NCBI GenBank assembly: GCA_950295325.1
Contig: OX485803.1
Span: 36,037,554-36,101,553, forward strand
DNA length: 64,000 nt
Source of the DNA: Polytrichum commune
Lineage: Eukaryota; Streptophyta; Polytrichopsida; Polytrichales; Polytrichaceae
Reading direction: 5' to 3'
The stretch's first letter is position 1; each line of letters opens with the position of its first letter. Below, in pieces: positions 43,473 through 56,816 of the stretch. Under the pieces are notes generated by a model that worked only from the letters and a program-made list of their open reading frames with translations, was not told the DNA's origin and searched no databases. The position numbers were made by a program, and so were the translations under genes.

Positions 43473-46400
43473 TCATCGAGAAGGCTGTAGGCTTATAAAG
43501 GAGATGAAGGTCCTCTTGAACTTGGTGAGAGTTTTCTTGTAGGCTCCATGTTCGTGGTGCAATACAGACTTCGAATCACACAGAAGTCTTGGCAACTGCC
43601 TCTGGATGTGTTTATGAAATGCATTAACAGCTCCCTCAATACCATCTTCTTCTTCCATGCCCTTTGCCAAGTTCACTGCAGCTGCTTTAACCTGTCATGT
43701 AGGATCAGATTACGATGAGAAATAATTTAGCCTTATACATTTATGATTTCCTCTCACTAATCAAATCTCTAGAATATGGCCTAGTGGATTAAATTAACCT
43801 TGCAACTGCAAATCAAAATCATTTTCTCAATTTCATGACTTATTTTGGTACGGTCCTCTCCGCCTCTTGGACTTCTCCGTAACCATCCATAGGCGCCTTC
43901 CATCCTTTGGTGCCTTCTCCCAAAGGCAGAGAGGCGGCTTAGGTTGTGTTGCAGGAACTATGTGCCAGGTGGGGTAGGTTGTTAGCATGAGTGTAGTAGG
44001 ATCCTTTGTCAACTTGGGGCCCACGCCGTTAAAGCACTCCCAGGTTGTGGAAGCCCAAGCCATGTGTGTAGACCAAAAAGCTTTAAGCATGAACATGCAA
44101 GGCACTTACAAGCTTGTGGGTGCACTCCTTGGACCTCTCAAGTTGATAGGCAGTATAAATAAGAGTGCAAGAAAATGAAAGTCCCTGAAGATCTCTCAGA
44201 TCAACCACAAGATATTCCTAACTTTACATGTTTGCTGATATCTAGTGCCCAACCACCCCAGCAACAACAGGCCACAAAATCCTCAATGTTTATTGGCCCC
44301 TTCAGTGAAGACAATTATGTCTTTGCAGAATTCAAGTCAACCCACTGAACAGCTGCACAATCCTTCGAAAGAAGCAAAAATACATACCGCAGGGTCCAGC
44401 ATAAAGTCAATGGCTTTAACAAGCTTCTCCAAAGAAAAATGATTCACTGGAATGGGTGCTGGTCCTACGCCTTTTTCATGGACACGCTCCCCCCAAAAGG
44501 GTTGGTCTCCAAAGAAGGGGATGATTGTTGTTGGGCACTGCAGACACAGAAATGTCAATATTTTACCAACTTTCTGCTGACAATTGTTCTCTAAAAACAA
44601 CAATGGCCCATACCATATATCAATGCACTTGCAGTATCTAATAGCTGCAAGTACCAACAATCATGGCCAGACTTCTGATTTTATCAGATACTCTTCCATC
44701 ACTCAAGTTAGGAATGTCCCAGGATTCAAGGGCAAACTAAGGTAATACAATACTGGTCAGGATAATCAGGCATACAGAAAGAATGATCCGTGTCACAATT
44801 ACAGGTAAGTATAAAGATCACAGCCTCCTCTTCACTTTCAGGGGTTAAACTTTCTGTAAGTATTTCGGGATAGACTTGCATTTACAACTGGGTGACAATT
44901 GACTAGATCATTTGGACACTCTGAAGATTAACCTTTCGAGGAAAAAACTTCGAAAAATAGATAGCATGCACAGCCTCAAGGAGGGAGGGCCAGTAAGGAA
45001 TAAAAATGAAGTACCGCAGCTTTGAGACCTGCAGCTGTTGTTCCCGCACCCCCATGGTGAACCTGTCAGCAGATTGGTAGCGTCAAAAACACTATTTCGT
45101 GATGGCACAGGCTTCAACAACTCCAGGAACAATGAGGATTTGCACAGAATGAAGCAATTTGCATTGTAAACCCCAGAATTGTTTCCCAAGAAGGTGTGAA
45201 GACAAGTGTACCACTGCAGCACATTGTGGGAAGAGCCAATCATGAGGACAGTCGGTTAAAAGAAAAATATTTTCTGGAACCTCGGTCACTGCACACAACA
45301 ATGGATTCACATCAATGGAGTGCGATTTGGTACTATATCTGCAGTAAAATACTGAACAAGGTGTATCATCGACAAAACACATGTTTTAGTCCTTTGATCC
45401 AAATCACACCAGATATCATGCCCAAGGGTGTACTCAAACACAGAGAAGTCTGGACAAAGAAGAGTTAAGACTCCACTAGTGTATGTACAGAAAGCAATAA
45501 TAAAAGCAACCTATGAGAAGGCAATTCTTCATGTCAGGGGATTCTGGATTCTGGTACTTAACGGTTTCCAATTCCACCCCATCCCTTGCCGATAATACCT
45601 CGTTGTCCAGTTTTTTTGAGTGCTTCAACAATGATCTTTGTCATCCCTTCAGGATCTTCCACAGGCTGCAAAACACCACATCATGTTCCACTGGACAATA
45701 TTACTATGCATCATTGATTCACAACAACATAGTAGTGGATTGTTAGTTTGAAATGCCTCCATGATTGTCTCTTGTATGCTGTTGCAGGAATTACAGGATC
45801 ATCCAGGACTCTCTTGAACTTTTCAACACTTACTGATCAACCTGGTAATTAAAACACCTTGACAGTTCTTTGACCTGTTATCTCCACCAAGCTTCTTCAA
45901 GCCTGACTTGGAATAAGAAGCTACCAAAGGAGTTCTATGCTCCAATGTGAACAAAATACAAAAGTTCCATCAACACTGAGAACTATTACATGTACAAACC
46001 TCTATATACCTGTCAGAACTCAATTCCCAGCAGTACAACGTACAGCCGAGATATGATTCAAACAGAAGGGACTACTGTGACAAACACACTGTAGCCAGAC
46101 AGTGACATGTACACCCACTGGCAACTTCTCTGCTTATGAAAGGGTTTCTAGGGGATGCACAAGTATTTATGTCTAAAGATAAAGCATAAAAAAAATTATG
46201 TAAAGTACAAAGCAACAGATTGGCTCATTCAAAGCCAAGTAGATCTGCATGATAAGGGTAACTCACAAGACTTCCAAACCCTATGTAAATGGGAGGTGGA
46301 CCAGCTTTCAACCACTTGACCAGATCCTCCGGAGCTCTATAATTTGTAGCAAGATTCAAAAAGCAGAAACCAACCACATCAACTTTTGGTCCCCAATCTG

Positions 46401-49400
46401 CAAACAGAGCACATTTTCACACTTGTCACCTTACACCTTCTGAATATCATTCACACTAAATTAGAAAAGACTTCCAGAGTTGACAACACCAACTAGGCCC
46501 ATCATATTCGTCCTTACGCAGCAGCTATAGAACAAAAGCTTCTGGAGAATTAAGATTGGGACATTGACAGCTCAAAGACTACGATAGTATAGCTTAAGAG
46601 TTGTGCAGGCACATACCCCTTGGTTTAGGAACAAGGTGTGGACTCCATATATAGCCTGTTGGCAATTCATTAATAGAACCCTGAGAGCCACTCAAATAAG
46701 TTATAGGTCGAAGCTTTAGCTTCTTCTTGCGGTAGCTGTTGATAATTCCTCGAATCCCCAACCAAATCAAAGAGTCTACAACTTGGTATGACAACTGTCA
46801 TATCAACACAATAACACCCCAGTCAGTATAGAGAGCTGTGGATCATCTGATGCATTGTAAACTTCAGCTAATTGGACTCCATATTGTCCACACTACCCAA
46901 CTGGGATGTAAGAAGCTAATGTCACACTCATGCTAAAACCAACGGCGATTAATCAGAAGGTGAATGCCATACGAAGATCGAGATCAGTAAACTAAAAGAT
47001 GCTTATAAACTTACTCGATTCCCAGCTGATTGTTTAACTCGGGATAGAGGATGCGGAAATGCATTTGTTGGACTGCACATTGCACCAGTACACCATCCAC
47101 TAAGCTCAGACAAATCATCTACAAACCATGTACACAAAAAGGCTGATAATACTCAAACAGACATAAAGTGATGCAGCAAGTTAATGGATGACCTGTCATT
47201 GGGTTTCTAAAGCTAAGCACAACCTCACCAGATTTTGTAAGAAACTCTGAGCCAAACATACATACAAATGAAATGGAACACAGGAGCATGGAAAAGGTCA
47301 AAGAACGTACGTCCAAGGCATCGTAAAGAAGATGTGCAGTGGCACCTTTAGGTATTCAGCCACATGAACATGCCCTGTGCAAAGACACCCACACTGAGAC
47401 CTCCTGCAATTTTTCTTCCAGAATGTTCATAACAATGTAAACTCAACAAAACTGTCTACACATAATTTCTTAGATCAAAGAGAAAAATAGCTTGCTCAAA
47501 ATCATAGCAGAAAGAGAACAGACACGTCAGAACTTTGACATCGGATCCAGAAAACCCGATAGACCTCATCAAAATCCAGCTACTAAGCAACTGAAAAAAT
47601 CCTGCAAATGACCTGGAGAAAAGAACATGTGAGTGTGTTTACCATAAGCTGGTGGGTTGGCAATGATAGCATGAGGGTGAAAAGGGACACCAGAATCCAT
47701 ATCTGGGTCAATGCATGCTGGTAGCAAAGAGTGTACAATAGCTTTGATTTGTTTTCGCTGCACAGAAATCTCTGAAGGTCCAGATGGCAAGAAGCCCTTG
47801 TTCTTCACCATATCTAACACCAGCACACATTCACCCTGACTATCAATAGGAAAACAACATATTTCCTTTTAGCAAAAAGTGTTCAGTACAAAATTTATGC
47901 AAAACAGATTGTTGTCATGTTTGTACAGCCTCATTAGCCAGCTCCTCATGAGCCTAACAAGCAAGCTGTGTCAACAAGGAACATTACTTGGAATTTGGTT
48001 ATTTGAAACAGTTACTCACAGACATCAGTATCCGTAATAATCTGCAGATGTAATAGTTTCAGTCACCATATTATATGGAAAAAATGATGGTAATTATTAT
48101 ATATAATCAGAAAAAAAGAACATACATTCAGCAAGAATCTTTGGATCCCCTCCCAAGGGATAGAATTCTAGGCCCTCCTTCTTCACAAAGTCTCGGAAAT
48201 TAGCATGTGATGCCAACCTCACTTGGTGTCCATATTCCTGCACCAATTCAAACAACAAAGGATAACTTGATTGCCAAGATGCTCAAGACGGAGAAATGAT
48301 GACCAATAATGCAATACCACACTATCAGTGAAAATGGCACATCTAAACTGATCACAAAAACACACCAAGTTTTGCTGCAGCAGTAGGCACCTGCAGTTTC
48401 TTGCCAATGGCAATAAATGGCTGAACATCTCCGCGAGTTCCAACAATCAGCATAACAATCTTAAGAGGAGGAATTGTTTGCATATCACTATCGTCCTCTT
48501 CGTCTCCCACTCGATTTTCATCTGGATAAGTGTTCTCATCGTCATCTATTACATCTTGTCCAAAAAGGTTTTTTGCAATGCGAGCACTTTGGCCTATGTC
48601 AAACTCCACTGCACCATCCCTTTTGATTGTGGCCAGCTTCTTCATTAGCTTTTTCTGCAGAAGTCCACAACTGTGTTGGTAACAAGAATGGCACCCGCTT
48701 CTGCTACAATAAACCGGTCTATACAGTACAAGAACCAAAGAACAAGTAAACAAACTAACCTTTTTGCGGTCTGACAGCTTAGGATCTATAGAACGAAGAT
48801 TTGCACTGTCCACATTCTTCTTTGTTCTTCTCTTTTCTGTACTTGAACGTGGTAGAACTCCTATATGGGAAACCGGAGCTGGAGCATCAGTATTTGGGCT
48901 CGCTGGCATTGATTTCGTCCTGGACACTGATCCATTTGGAACAAGAAGTCATGGCTTAGATAGAGGTATCCCCTTACAAAGTTACTAAAACAGTTTCTTA
49001 CACATTACACATATGATCTCTGTCACACATGTTTCAATCATATAGTAAGCATCATTTAAAACACTATCAAAAAAAATTACTCAAAGCATGGAATGAATAT
49101 CAGAGCGGGTGTATGGAGAAGCACAAGGAGCCAGCTGATTCAGCAGCTTCAACGATGAATTTAGATAAGAATGGTCCGTGAGAATAGACCTGTTGAGGAT
49201 TCCATGTCCTTGCCATGTACACTGTGAATACTGCTGTGAGCACTAGGAAGGCTCTTCTCCTTGCTGACCGCCAATACTTCAGGAGTTTTGACAGGTGAGG
49301 CTTCTGGTGAGTCTTCTGAATCCTCAATATCAAATCTGCTAGTGACAGAAGATGGCATCCAGACAGGCATCGACTGAGTTGCCTGCAGGTACCTCTCATC

Positions 49401-51304
49401 CCTGGTCGGCAACTCTTCTTGCTTCCCATCCTTCAATAAATCCAGAAGCATCAAATTAAGAAAAATTTGGCTTTCAACCATGAAGACAGTTCTATGCTTT
49501 CCATGTCTTGGAAACAAAATGGAAGGAAAATAAAACCAGTGACAACAGGAATTTACAAATCCTTTAACCAAACCTAAAGAGCAAGGTTGCTGTTAGAATC
49601 TACTCACAAGTAGTCACAAAGTATCAGGCTGATACAGGAGGCATTATTTCCAGCCTACATTGCACACTTCCAAGAACTGATTTCCAGTGTGCAATATGGA
49701 CTTGGCAAGTGACTTTTTAATCAGTCAAGGTTCATCAACAACTTGCACACCAGCAAGCAGGGATAGCATCCAGATTCAAGATGTGAAGTGTAAGAAACCC
49801 ATAGGTCATCCTAGGTGAGAACCAGCCCTGCCGTATTGCAAGAAAAAGAAAAATAATCAAATAAGCCTTCCAAAATATCTTACCTCCAGATCAATCTGAG
49901 ATGCTGATAAGTAAACAGGTTCAGCCTCCTGAGGATGCTGCAAGTCAGATGGACGTACTAGAGGTTGAGGGTCATCTCGCATAGCAGAAACCTTTGCAGA
50001 AGAACATTTCAGCTTTGGACAAAGAGGTGGTCTTTTTCCAGCCGGCATTGTTTCTTGCATAACAGCCACTTCAGCGTGTTTCCCAGTTACCAAAACATTA
50101 CCATTGCTGGTGGAGGTATTTGACCTGATCAGCATTGGGAACATATAACTTTATTATAACATTCATGATTGCCTTCTGGACCTTTTGGTCACTAATGTTT
50201 GCTATGAAATGAAATCTCCATGTGAAAAAGTGAAAGTCCTGATCTCCTCTCAAAAAGAAACACCAGATGAGTTCAGTGTCTATGGAGAAAGATATGAAAT
50301 GATTCTTAAAAAACCATTTCTCAAAGATGATAGGCAACGAACAGAGTAATACTAAGAAGAACATGAGTAAATGGAAGCTGTAACAACTACCACAACCGAA
50401 GACTGACAATCGAAGGAAAGAATGCCATTGCCATAGTACTTCCAAACAGGTTATGCATAAACATGAAAACATAAAGAATCGATAAAATAGATAGATAGTA
50501 GTCCAGGCGCATGTAGTGTGAATATTGCTCTATTGAAATAACTAAACTCCAGAACGAGTGTACCCTAACAGTAGATTTAAGAACTGGATAAGCAAAGTCT
50601 AAAGAGAGAGAAACTAACCTGGAAACAACACCATTTGATTGTCCATTCCCAATCAACCCAACATGAGATTCAGTGGTTCTGTGTTTGTCATTAGAGGGCC
50701 AAGTTGTTTCCCTTGGAACAGGCTGCTTCCCAGCTTCAAGGCTCCGTGTCAAATCTGCGCTATCTTCAGATAAAAGAGCAGACATGAGGCCCGGGCTTTC
50801 CTCATCTCTGCCGGTCGCATCGCCAGCACTTGAAGCCAGATCAGCCAGAATACCTGGGGGTAGCACTATTGGAAAAGTGGTCTGGAGAGGAATCCCATTT
50901 CCACTAGGCAATGATCCTGGCGTTATAAAGGATGAACCAGGTGAACCTGCAGGAACGTAACTAGTACTATTTGATCCATTTTCCCCACGGCTGCTACTCC
51001 ATTGTGCAGTAGAGCATCCAGGAGTGACTGATAACCGAGAATCAAAAGTAATTGGGGACACAGGGAGAGGTTTAGGGTTTAGGGACATGACAGAACCTTG
51101 GGGCAGGGAGAGGGGGCTTATGGGTGATTCTGGAGTTGCATAGTGATGAGCACCTGAAGTGGAAGGAGGAGAGAATCGATTTGTCAAGTCAGACAAATAG
51201 GGTTGTGGGGGTGTGGAAGGTGGAGGAGCAAGGCTATCCCTGGATGGTGTGCATGAAGAGTCTAAGCGGAAATGGGCAGGTAGGAGATCATCCATGGCCG
51301 ACAT
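43473..51304 (-). CDS. UGT80-like: Sterol 3-beta-glucosyltransferase, UGT80 family, with long N-terminal extension
   Basis: Transfers glucose from UDP-glucose to membrane sterols, making steryl glucosides. Sixteen in-phase minus-strand exons: 51304(or 51428)-50619, 50124-49884, 49430-49190, 48926-48760, 48654-48391, 48237-48126, 47813-47643, 47374-47311, 47072-47015, 46794-46617, 46397-46267, 45665-45563, 45288-45212, 45062-45015, 44537-44388 and 43691-43473. The conserved half has IVMLIVGTRGDVQPF (glycosyltransferase 28-type N-domain), [82 protein letters not shown] then TAAGL, and PFFGDQPFWGERV. A Ser/Pro-rich region of over 400 residues precedes it, longer than in UGT80A/B of flowering plants as I know them. 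The start at 51304 is the first in-frame ATG after an acceptor at 51429; the frame stays open upstream to that acceptor, so a further 5' coding exon is possible. Confidence 0.92.
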
Positions 51305-51428
51305 GGCCACAAAGCGGTTCTCCGAATTCTTCACAACCTCCAACGGCTTAGGTACCCTCTCCAACGGTGGCTGTACACCACAATCAAGAGGTCCATACTC
51401 GCTGAACAAATAACGCACGTGTATAGAT

Positions 51429-52968
51429 CTGCAGTGTTAAGATAACACTGTAAATAGATTCCATGATTTGAGCAAAATGGAACAACCTCTACACATATTC
51501 AACCCTCAAATAGCCACGGCAACCCAGAGATTGTTTTCTCTCCACCGAATTAACTGAAGCTAAAATTATAATACATTGCATCTACACAATTGAGCAATGT
51601 CCTTGAGCATCTGCCTTCATTCATGAAGGTTCTAAAGTCCAGAAATAGTTTGAGAATTGGCTAGAAGGCCAATCCTACGACAATCACACCAATTGAAAGA
51701 ACATGGTGTTATATAACCCCAGCACCTGTTTCCAAACACTGAAAAAAATTCATGCATTCATATTGGCATTTCTTTGTTTGTTCATGTTCTCCTGTAAGCC
51801 AGTGCTGGTGTCAATCGGTTTCAATACTTAATGAGTATTTATGACTTCTGTCCATCAGAGGCAGAGAATCTTCCTAAGTTCCGAGAGGATACGTTTCACT
51901 GCCAAATGAATTGTTGATAGTACTTCACAACTTCAATTGGCATGAAAGGGAAACAGGATTGGAGGATCGGAACCCAGATATATAGAAATTTAAAAAATTA
52001 AAGTAAAAAAAAACAATACCTCTCACAAGTATATCCCCTCTACCATAGAACTTTCCAAGGGTTTTGTCTTAAGAGGCAATGACCGCTTCAAATCTATCCA
52101 AGAAGGTTCTCTGGAAATACTCACAAGTAGAGAAGTGCTTAGCTCCAGGCAACTTCGTAAATGCAATTTTACTGACTGAACAATGCAGAAATGAACATAG
52201 AAATGCTAGCCGTGCAAAATTAAGACGATTCGTCTTCCATTAGAGTGACAATCTTCCTTTCTCTATCGCCGTGAAATAAATACACCGTCCACGACATAAG
52301 ATGACCACATGAAACGATCTACGCGAAAGGTTGAAAACAATATCAAAATGACAGAATAAGCTTCCGGAGCTGTAAGAAGCGCTCTTGTGTGAGACAAACA
52401 GAAAGAAAGAAAATTTCCACGTCGCTCTTGCCGCGTGATTTTCAAAAATTCATGTCTAGCATTGAATGAATGCAGAGGGGCAAGGTGCAAGAATCCACAT
52501 AGTAAGAAAAATAACTCCTAAAACGTGGAGAGTGAGATTAGTCTGAAGGGCAACCACGGAACATCATCAACCTTGGAACTATCTCTCCTCATCGATTAGT
52601 AGACACAGCTACCTATTACACGAACTTAGTGGTGAAGCAGTTCGCCGAGCAGGAAAAGATGTCAAACCAGATGAAAAGATGTCGGAAAAAAATCCTAAAC
52701 TCTAACCTAGCTAGCTGCAACCTAATCACCTCGCTCTACCTCGCACTATGCTGCTGGCAACCTCATAGATAGTTTGAGAGGATCGTCGAAACTTACTCGT
52801 CCACAGATTATAAATAAATTTCGAGGAAAGGGAAAGGAGGCGCAAGAACTTAGCCTATGGAAGCCTCCTCCTAAATATTGCGACCTCTATTTGCAAGATC
52901 TCAAGGGCCGAAGCTTTAGTGGACTCACTGACTCACTGACCGTGACGAGTGATGATGATGAATATACC
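51429..52968 (-). other. Probable first intron of the glucosyltransferase gene
   Basis: A good donor (minus strand TTGCCAG|GTATAT, exon end 52969) and the acceptor CTGCAG before 51428 would define an intron of about 1.5 kb. No recognised gene lies inside. The proposed exon and the first coding exon are not in one open frame, so the upstream exon would be 5' UTR. Confidence 0.4.
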
Positions 52969-53757
52969 TGGCAAGCAGAGGCCACTAAAAAAACCTCCAG
53001 ACATGCTGATTCCTTCCCTTGTATCGCACCGTCAGTCGGCGAGTAGAAGAAGTAGAACAGCATTGCCAAGACTCCGAAGGAACAGACCAGAATCAAAACC
53101 AGGGGAGCGGAGCGGTGGCGAAGCCACCACACAACTCCCTCCACGTCCAAGAAAAGAAAAATTGACGAAAATGACCTGGAAAACTTCCTGACGTGGTTCC
53201 TGGACACTGGGGAATGTCTTGGATCAATTTTCGGCAGTCGGGGCAAGCTAATAAGCCGACTCAACCTGAGCCGATTAACTTACTTAAGTTAACTCTAAGC
53301 ACGGCGGCATTCAGCTGCAGTTTCCGAATACCGGTTGAGAAACAGCGAATTACTAAGTTAGCGGGCCGCGACAATTCGGGAAAACATTCGCTTCCTTCCT
53401 TCCTTCCTTCCTTCCTTCCCTGCCCAGGCCAGCCTCCCCCAAGCTACATAAGTTAGCTTAGTCCGCTTTCCTTGCGCCGCGATCGCACGCAGGAAAGTGG
53501 TGGCGATGCTGTGCTATGCTATGCTACGGCGGGAAAAAGTCAGCCATGGCACTGGACCTTGCACGCGCTCCGCTCCTCCGCACCATAGCCAGGCCTCCTC
53601 CTCTCCGAAACCACTCCCCGAGAGGAGACACAACGCCCCCGCCGTTCCCTTCCCACCGTTCCCTTCCCGCCGTTCCCTTCCCGCCGTTCCTGCACCGTTC
53701 CCCGCCTCTCCCGAAGCCACTGCCCGAGACGAGACGCCGTCCCCTCCCCGCCGTTAA
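52969..53757 (-). promoter_or_regulatory. GC-rich promoter / leader region of the glucosyltransferase gene
   Basis: GC-rich block with a (CTTC)n run (53393-53420) and a tandem of about four CCGTTCCCTTCCCGC units (53640-53704). A dispersed repeat begins exactly at its outer edge (53758). A minus-strand frame at 52887-53264 could encode a 125-residue peptide with one hydrophobic helix, but it is out of frame with the downstream enzyme and is left as leader. Confidence 0.45.
53640..53704 (+). repeat. Tandem repeat of CCGTTCCCTTCCCGC, about four units
   Basis: 15-bp pyrimidine-rich units, CCGTTCCCTTCCCAC then CCGTTCCCTTCCCGC twice and a partial unit, lie in the presumed promoter of the minus-strand gene. 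Confidence 0.8.
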
Positions 53758-54040
53758 GGTAGATGGGTCTTAATTGGTTACCTCTTTTTCCCCCACTAGC
53801 CCACTTCTAACTAAGATATGAAAGACACCCCATTAGTATAGTACTAGGTGGTTACGAAATCAAGAGCAAGGTCGAGCCACTTTCCCCCTCGCAATTTTCG
53901 GAGCTCGTATGACCATCTTGTTCATGATCAAAGTGCATATTCTCGTGTGTAAATGTGCACATGTCTCTTTGGTTTTCGTTCATGGAGTCACACCTAATCA
54001 CTTCTCACTCAAATGTATGTGTCTCGTATGATTGAGATTT
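53758..54040 (+). repeat. Dispersed repeat copy 3
   Basis: Begins GTAGATGGGTCTTAATTGGT and continues through CCACTAGCCCACTTCT, GGAGCTCGTATGACCATCTT, TGATCAAAGTGCATATTCTC and CACACCTAATCACTTCTCAC. It has the same start as copies 2 and 4. Confidence 0.75.
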
Positions 54041-55603
54041 GTAATTGAGTTGGGCACATCTATTTTATGCCTCTTGTGCATCTTTGCGTTTCAAGAGTGG
54101 GTTTAAACTAGGGTCCAAGAGTGGAGAGTACTGTGAAATCTAAAAATCTTATCGGTTGAGAGCATAATTCTAGACTCGAGGAGAATACATTGTGGCATGG
54201 GCCCAAGGTCTAAGAACATGAAGTGGCACTATTGTGGCATCGCTTTCCCACCAAACCTTGGCAGTCCCAACTTAAGAAAAATGTTACTCTTACTCTGAGG
54301 AACGGATCGTCAAGCTCGGGTCCAATCTTGAGCCCCAAAGTAAGGTCCAACCAATAAAAGCGTGTTATGAACCCCGAGTTTCTTGACCACAAACTCTCAT
54401 GTAAAACCCAACACTAGTGCAATTTCCATGGCCACTAAAAGAATTGACTGTGTCAATTATGTTTCAAGGATTTTTCGAGGGCAAGGTTGTATGCTTGTCA
54501 TCCCACCCACCAAAGCCCAAATTTTTCCAATCTTTAAGTTATATGTAAAATCGATAGGAGCAACCCTCCAGTGTTTGGAGATGCATCTTGTCTGTGGTAT
54601 GTTAGCCAAAAACTCTAGAGTCCATTGAAATCTCCAGGTATACACATGCCATGCCCACCAATATTGTTACTCTTAGGCATTTCCATACTCAGTTTACATG
54701 TTCCCAGTAACTTCCAAACCCCCGGATTAGTCTACATTACACATTTGAAATGAATTGACCCTAACCCTACAAGACTCTTTCTTTTATTCTTTTTTTTTAA
54801 TAAAAAAATTGCAAGGATGGATGCAAAATTTGCTCATATGCAATAAGTGTCTCTACTAATTTGGGTTCTTTGACATGGACCAATCACAATGTCCCACTGG
54901 CCCCTATAGCCACACAACCTACCCACTCTCTTCCAAAAAAAATATTAAAAAAAACGTTGATTCCAACACCTTCAATGGATTGTAATGCAACACCAAGACC
55001 AGTTCACCAATTTAATGTAAACCTTTCATTTCCTCACTTACGTGTCTTTTGGAAGAATTGGTGCCTCATTAGTTCAAAATCGCATCCAATGAGCTTAATC
55101 TTGTGTTCATTGACACAAAGCTTATATTTAATATGCTAAAAATAGGGGAACTTTATTTTACAAATGTTCACATGGGTTCCCAACCATGATGAGCCAACCA
55201 CCATTAAAGCAGGCATGTGGTGCTTGGGGGCTTGAATGATACATAACATTCTTTAGGGTTGGTTTACATTGGTAATTGATGATGATGATCACCAATTTCT
55301 AAACTCTTTCCATCCATTAAGAAATGAGTGGCAGTTTCACTTCGTTTTATACAAGGTCATCTAAAATAATAGTGACCATGAGTGATCATGTCAACAAATG
55401 AATAAGAAAGTGACATGATATCCTACATGTTCATAAATGGATAATGTTTGGTGGTCACCCAAATTTTGCAGCAAGAGAAACCCAAGTAGATTGTCCTAGC
55501 AGAAAACAAGGGTGACTATGTCATAGAACAATATATATTTGTAGTAGTTTTTTTTAAGTCATTTAGATTTATATTTCATTCAAAACACTACACCCGGTCT
55601 AAG
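54041..55603. other. Intergenic DNA, no gene recognised
   Basis: Short frames only. Near 54710-54800 there is weak similarity to the interior of the MITE at 41355-41627 (GGATTAGTCTAC, GAATGAATTGACCCTAACCC) without visible inverted ends. Confidence 0.4.
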
Positions 55604-55617
55604 TTCACTTTACCTAT

Positions 55618-56802
55618 TAGCCAACGAAGGAACACTGAAAGAAAAACCAGACAAGACCCCACACATACACATAGCTCACACTACCCCCTACTTGCTAGCA
55701 AGTTGCCCAACAGCCACACATGATGGAGCCATACGCAACTTAGGCACATTCATAACAAAAACACATGAAAACTACGAAGCCGCATTAGCCAAAAGGAAGT
55801 TCCCATATGTCGACAAATGGCTTTCAAACGAACAAATCAACCAAAAACTCTCCAACCATTTTTGGAAGAACGTAAATGTACCAGACACCCAAATCACCCA
55901 AACTCTAAAATTTAGATTCGCCCAATACATGGGTAACCATAGGAAAAATATTTTTTGGCCCCTCAAATATCCAAACCCAAATTGCACACTATGTCGCAAC
56001 AACAACAAAGACACGTGGCCTCACCTACTATCAACATGTGAACACCCGTATCTAAAGGGATTAAGAATAGCAAGACACAACAAAGCAACACACCTCATTA
56101 CCCAAACATTGCAAGCCAACAAAAATACAAGATTCTACACTTTGACGGGCTATGGCAACTTAAACAACCAACCAGTCCCAACAGTCCTAGAATGGCTCCT
56201 CAAGTGCACATGCCCCCAACAACCTTGTCAATGCCAAGCCAAATTAAGACCTGACATCCTTTGTATACTTGGCGCCCCCAACCGAATACAAACACCTATC
56301 TCACCCTCCACAAACTACACCGTACAATTCATCGAATTCACATGCCGCCACGATAGATTCCCAGAACAAGCCAAAACACACAAACACACCAAATATGATC
56401 CACTAATCCACAATATACAAAATAACGGATGGAAAATCAACCCCCTCATCACAATCACTACTGGAGTAAGAGGGGCCATTCATGAACACTCTATCGAACA
56501 ACTCAACAAACTTAAACTCCCAAAGTCTAGCATTAAAACACTCATGAAAAATTTACACCAGAATGCCATCAAATACCTTTCCTACCTAGTCCTTGACAAA
56601 AGGAAACTTGATAATAAACAAACCCCTACCCCCCCCCCTCCCTAAAGGGAAGCTGACTAAAATTACACCACCGGAGCCCACCTCCCAAAGAGGCATAACG
56701 CCCCATACTGCATCATGAGTAACCTAATCTGTATCGGGTTAACGGGCTCACATTCATGCCGGTACATGGTACGGGCGTTATTTTTTCTTTTCTTTTCTTT
56801 TC
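55618..56802 (+). mobile_element. 5'-truncated LINE with RNase H end, CCHC knuckle and restriction-like endonuclease-type tail
   Basis: An identical 14-bp TTCACTTTACCTAT flanks it (55604-55617 and 56803-56816). One frame runs open from the left boundary to a stop at 56643-56645, about 342 residues. It begins LANEGT, the usual end of an RNase H domain. Then come CTLC...HLLSTC (C-x2-C-x9-H-x4-C, about 55984-56040), ARHN, RPDIL and FIEFTCRHDRFPEQAKTHKH, matching the CCHC, RHN, PD and E/D order of restriction-like endonucleases in R2/NeSL/Dualen-type LINEs. A (TTTTC)n tail ends the copy. RNase H plus such a tail in one ORF is characteristic of Dualen (RandI)-like elements. The domain call rests on motif order only. 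Confidence 0.85.
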
Positions 56803-56816
56803 TTCACTTTACCTAT

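Noticed and set aside
43833-44105. Minus-strand frame inside the last intron of the glucosyltransferase gene
   Set aside because: It falls in the intron between phase-matched exons and has no recognisable domain.
48020-48046. Short exon-like segment between ATCTGCAG and GTGAGT on the minus strand of the glucosyltransferase gene
   Set aside because: Including it brings in a stop, while skipping it joins LAEY to [11 protein letters not shown] exactly as in the family.
52887-53264. Minus-strand 125-residue frame with a hydrophobic helix upstream of the glucosyltransferase
   Set aside because: It cannot be joined in frame to the first coding exon using the good donor at 52968, and it shows no known domain. 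Treated as 5' leader.
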